Source of the DNA: Pseudomonadota bacterium
GTDB lineage: Bacteria > Pseudomonadota > Gammaproteobacteria > Enterobacterales > Enterobacteriaceae
Reading direction: 5' to 3'
Assembly: GCA_023454395.1 (NCBI GenBank)
Contig: JAEYFY010000424.1
Location: forward strand, 1 to 5,835
DNA: 5,835 nt
This document shows, one piece after another, positions 5,158-5,835 of this stretch (the first letter of the stretch is position 1; every line of letters begins with the position of its first letter). Position numbers and translations under genes: made by a program. The notes below the pieces were generated by a model, which searched no databases, had not been told where the DNA came from, and saw nothing but the letters and a program-made list of their open reading frames with translations.

Positions 5158-5781
5158 ATGGCTTATACGGTTGCTCTTACAGGTGGAATAGGCAGTGGTA
5201 AAACTACCGTTGCTAATGCTTTTGCCTCACTAGGTGTACCTCTTGTTGATGCTGACATTATTGCTCGATTAGTGGTAGAGCCTAACTCCTCAGGGCTAAA
5301 TGCATTGCATCAGCATTTTGGTGACTGCATTTTGCTACCCAATGGTTCATTAAACCGAGCACAGTTGCGCCAGATTATTTTTGAAAATAATGAAGAAAAA
5401 ACTTGGGTTAACAATCTTCTTCATCCATTGATACAGCAAGAGACTCAAAAGCAAATACAGCAAATTAAAGCACCCTACTTTATTTGGGTTGTTCCATTAT
5501 TAATTGAAAATAAATTAACGCATCTCGCCTCTCGAGTTCTTGTTGTTGATGTTACACAGGAAGAACAAATAGAAAGAACCATGAAACGAGATGGCGTAAG
5601 TCGAGAGCAAGTTCTCAATATTTTAAAAGCTCAAGCTCAAAGACAGGAACGATTAGCCGTCGCTGATGATATTATTGAAAATCACGATAATAGCCAAAAT
5701 ATGATTGGAAAAGTTAAGCAACTCCATCAGCATTACTTAGAATTAGCTCAACAAGCGTTACAGGACAATTGCCATGAGTGA
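5158..5781 (+). CDS. coaE: Dephospho-CoA kinase CoaE
   Basis: CoaE catalyses the last step of coenzyme A synthesis, ATP-dependent phosphorylation of the 3'-hydroxyl of the ribose of dephospho-CoA, in the cytosol. The 207-residue protein (E. coli 206) is a P-loop kinase with Walker A GGIGSGKT at 9-16, the substrate-site DADIIAR at 31-37, LLHPLIQQE at 87-95, VPLLIEN at 112-118, and the basic lid region with [11 protein letters not shown] at 140-150. ADDIIEN (169-175) is the conserved C-terminal strand. No domain is missing. The ATG fits the family N-terminus ([15 protein letters not shown]), but the leader before it is A/C-rich with no clear Shine-Dalgarno, so initiation may be modest or rely on low structure. 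The gene is followed directly by zapD with an 8-base overlap, so the two are co-transcribed, the usual enterobacterial coaE-zapD order. Confidence 0.97.
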   Translation: MAYTVALTGGIGSGKTTVANAFASLGVPLVDADIIARLVVEPNSSGLNALHQHFGDCILLPNGSLNRAQLRQIIFENNEEKTWVNNLLHPLIQQETQKQIQQIKAPYFIWVVPLLIENKLTHLASRVLVVDVTQEEQIERTMKRDGVSREQVLNILKAQAQRQERLAVADDIIENHDNSQNMIGKVKQLHQHYLELAQQALQDNCHE

Positions 5782-5835
5782 TGACATCACAACAATCATC
5801 TTCGAACATCCCCTCAATGAAAAAATGCGTTCATG
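5774..5835 (+). CDS. zapD: Cell division protein ZapD, N-terminal fragment
   Basis: About 20 codons are visible before the right edge. The product begins [20 protein letters not shown], matching the E. coli ZapD (YacF) start, which contains [13 protein letters not shown] as recalled. ZapD is a cytosolic protein that bundles FtsZ filaments at the division ring. The ATG at 5774 lies inside the end of coaE (ATGAGTGA, 8-base overlap) and is preceded by AGGA at 5762-5765 with eight bases between, so translational coupling to coaE is likely. Its N-terminus is about three residues longer than in E. coli. Confidence 0.93.
   Translation, partial: MSDDITTIIFEHPLNEKMRS

Overview
The window looks like chromosome from an enterobacterium, most likely Morganellaceae (Proteus or a close relative). 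Every gene has a clear Escherichia coli counterpart at the protein level, but the DNA is visibly AT-rich and the cluster is more compact than in E. coli. The genus is inferred from base composition and protein similarity recalled from memory; no search was run.

Layout. The left third is on the minus strand: the first 23 codons of aceE (pyruvate dehydrogenase E1), a hairpin-rich spacer of about 160 bp, pdhR (pyruvate-responsive GntR/FCD repressor), an AT-rich non-coding gap of about 310 bp, and ampD (cytosolic anhydro-muropeptide amidase, GTG start). The gap carries a perfect 17-bp PdhR operator, AACTGT/ACAGTT dyad symmetry, a TATAAT hexamer beside a 12-bp AT-rich inverted repeat, and a pair of 11-bp direct repeats. 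A divergent 211-bp spacer follows. The plus strand then holds the type IV pilus cluster ppdD (major prepilin), hofB (PilB/GspE-type assembly ATPase) and hofC (PilC/GspF-type inner-membrane platform). After another structured 234-bp spacer come coaE (dephospho-CoA kinase) and the first 62 bases of zapD (FtsZ-bundling division factor), which overlaps the end of coaE.

How the genes work together. PdhR senses pyruvate and represses its own pdhR-aceE transcription unit. AmpD recycles peptidoglycan fragments. PpdD, HofB and HofC form the pilin, motor and platform core of a type IV pilus; the prepilin peptidase, secretin and alignment proteins must lie elsewhere. CoaE and ZapD are housekeeping.

What stands out. 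Compared with the E. coli arrangement as I remember it, nadC (between ppdD and ampD), ampE and aroP (between ampD and pdhR) and guaC (between hofC and coaE) are absent. HofB lacks the whole N-terminal domain of about 90 residues and has a shortened C-terminus, yet keeps every catalytic and zinc-binding motif. A strong stem-loop separates the pilin gene from the assembly genes. I see no wholly new system; the interest lies in the trimmed pilus ATPase and in several unexplained palindromes in the spacers.
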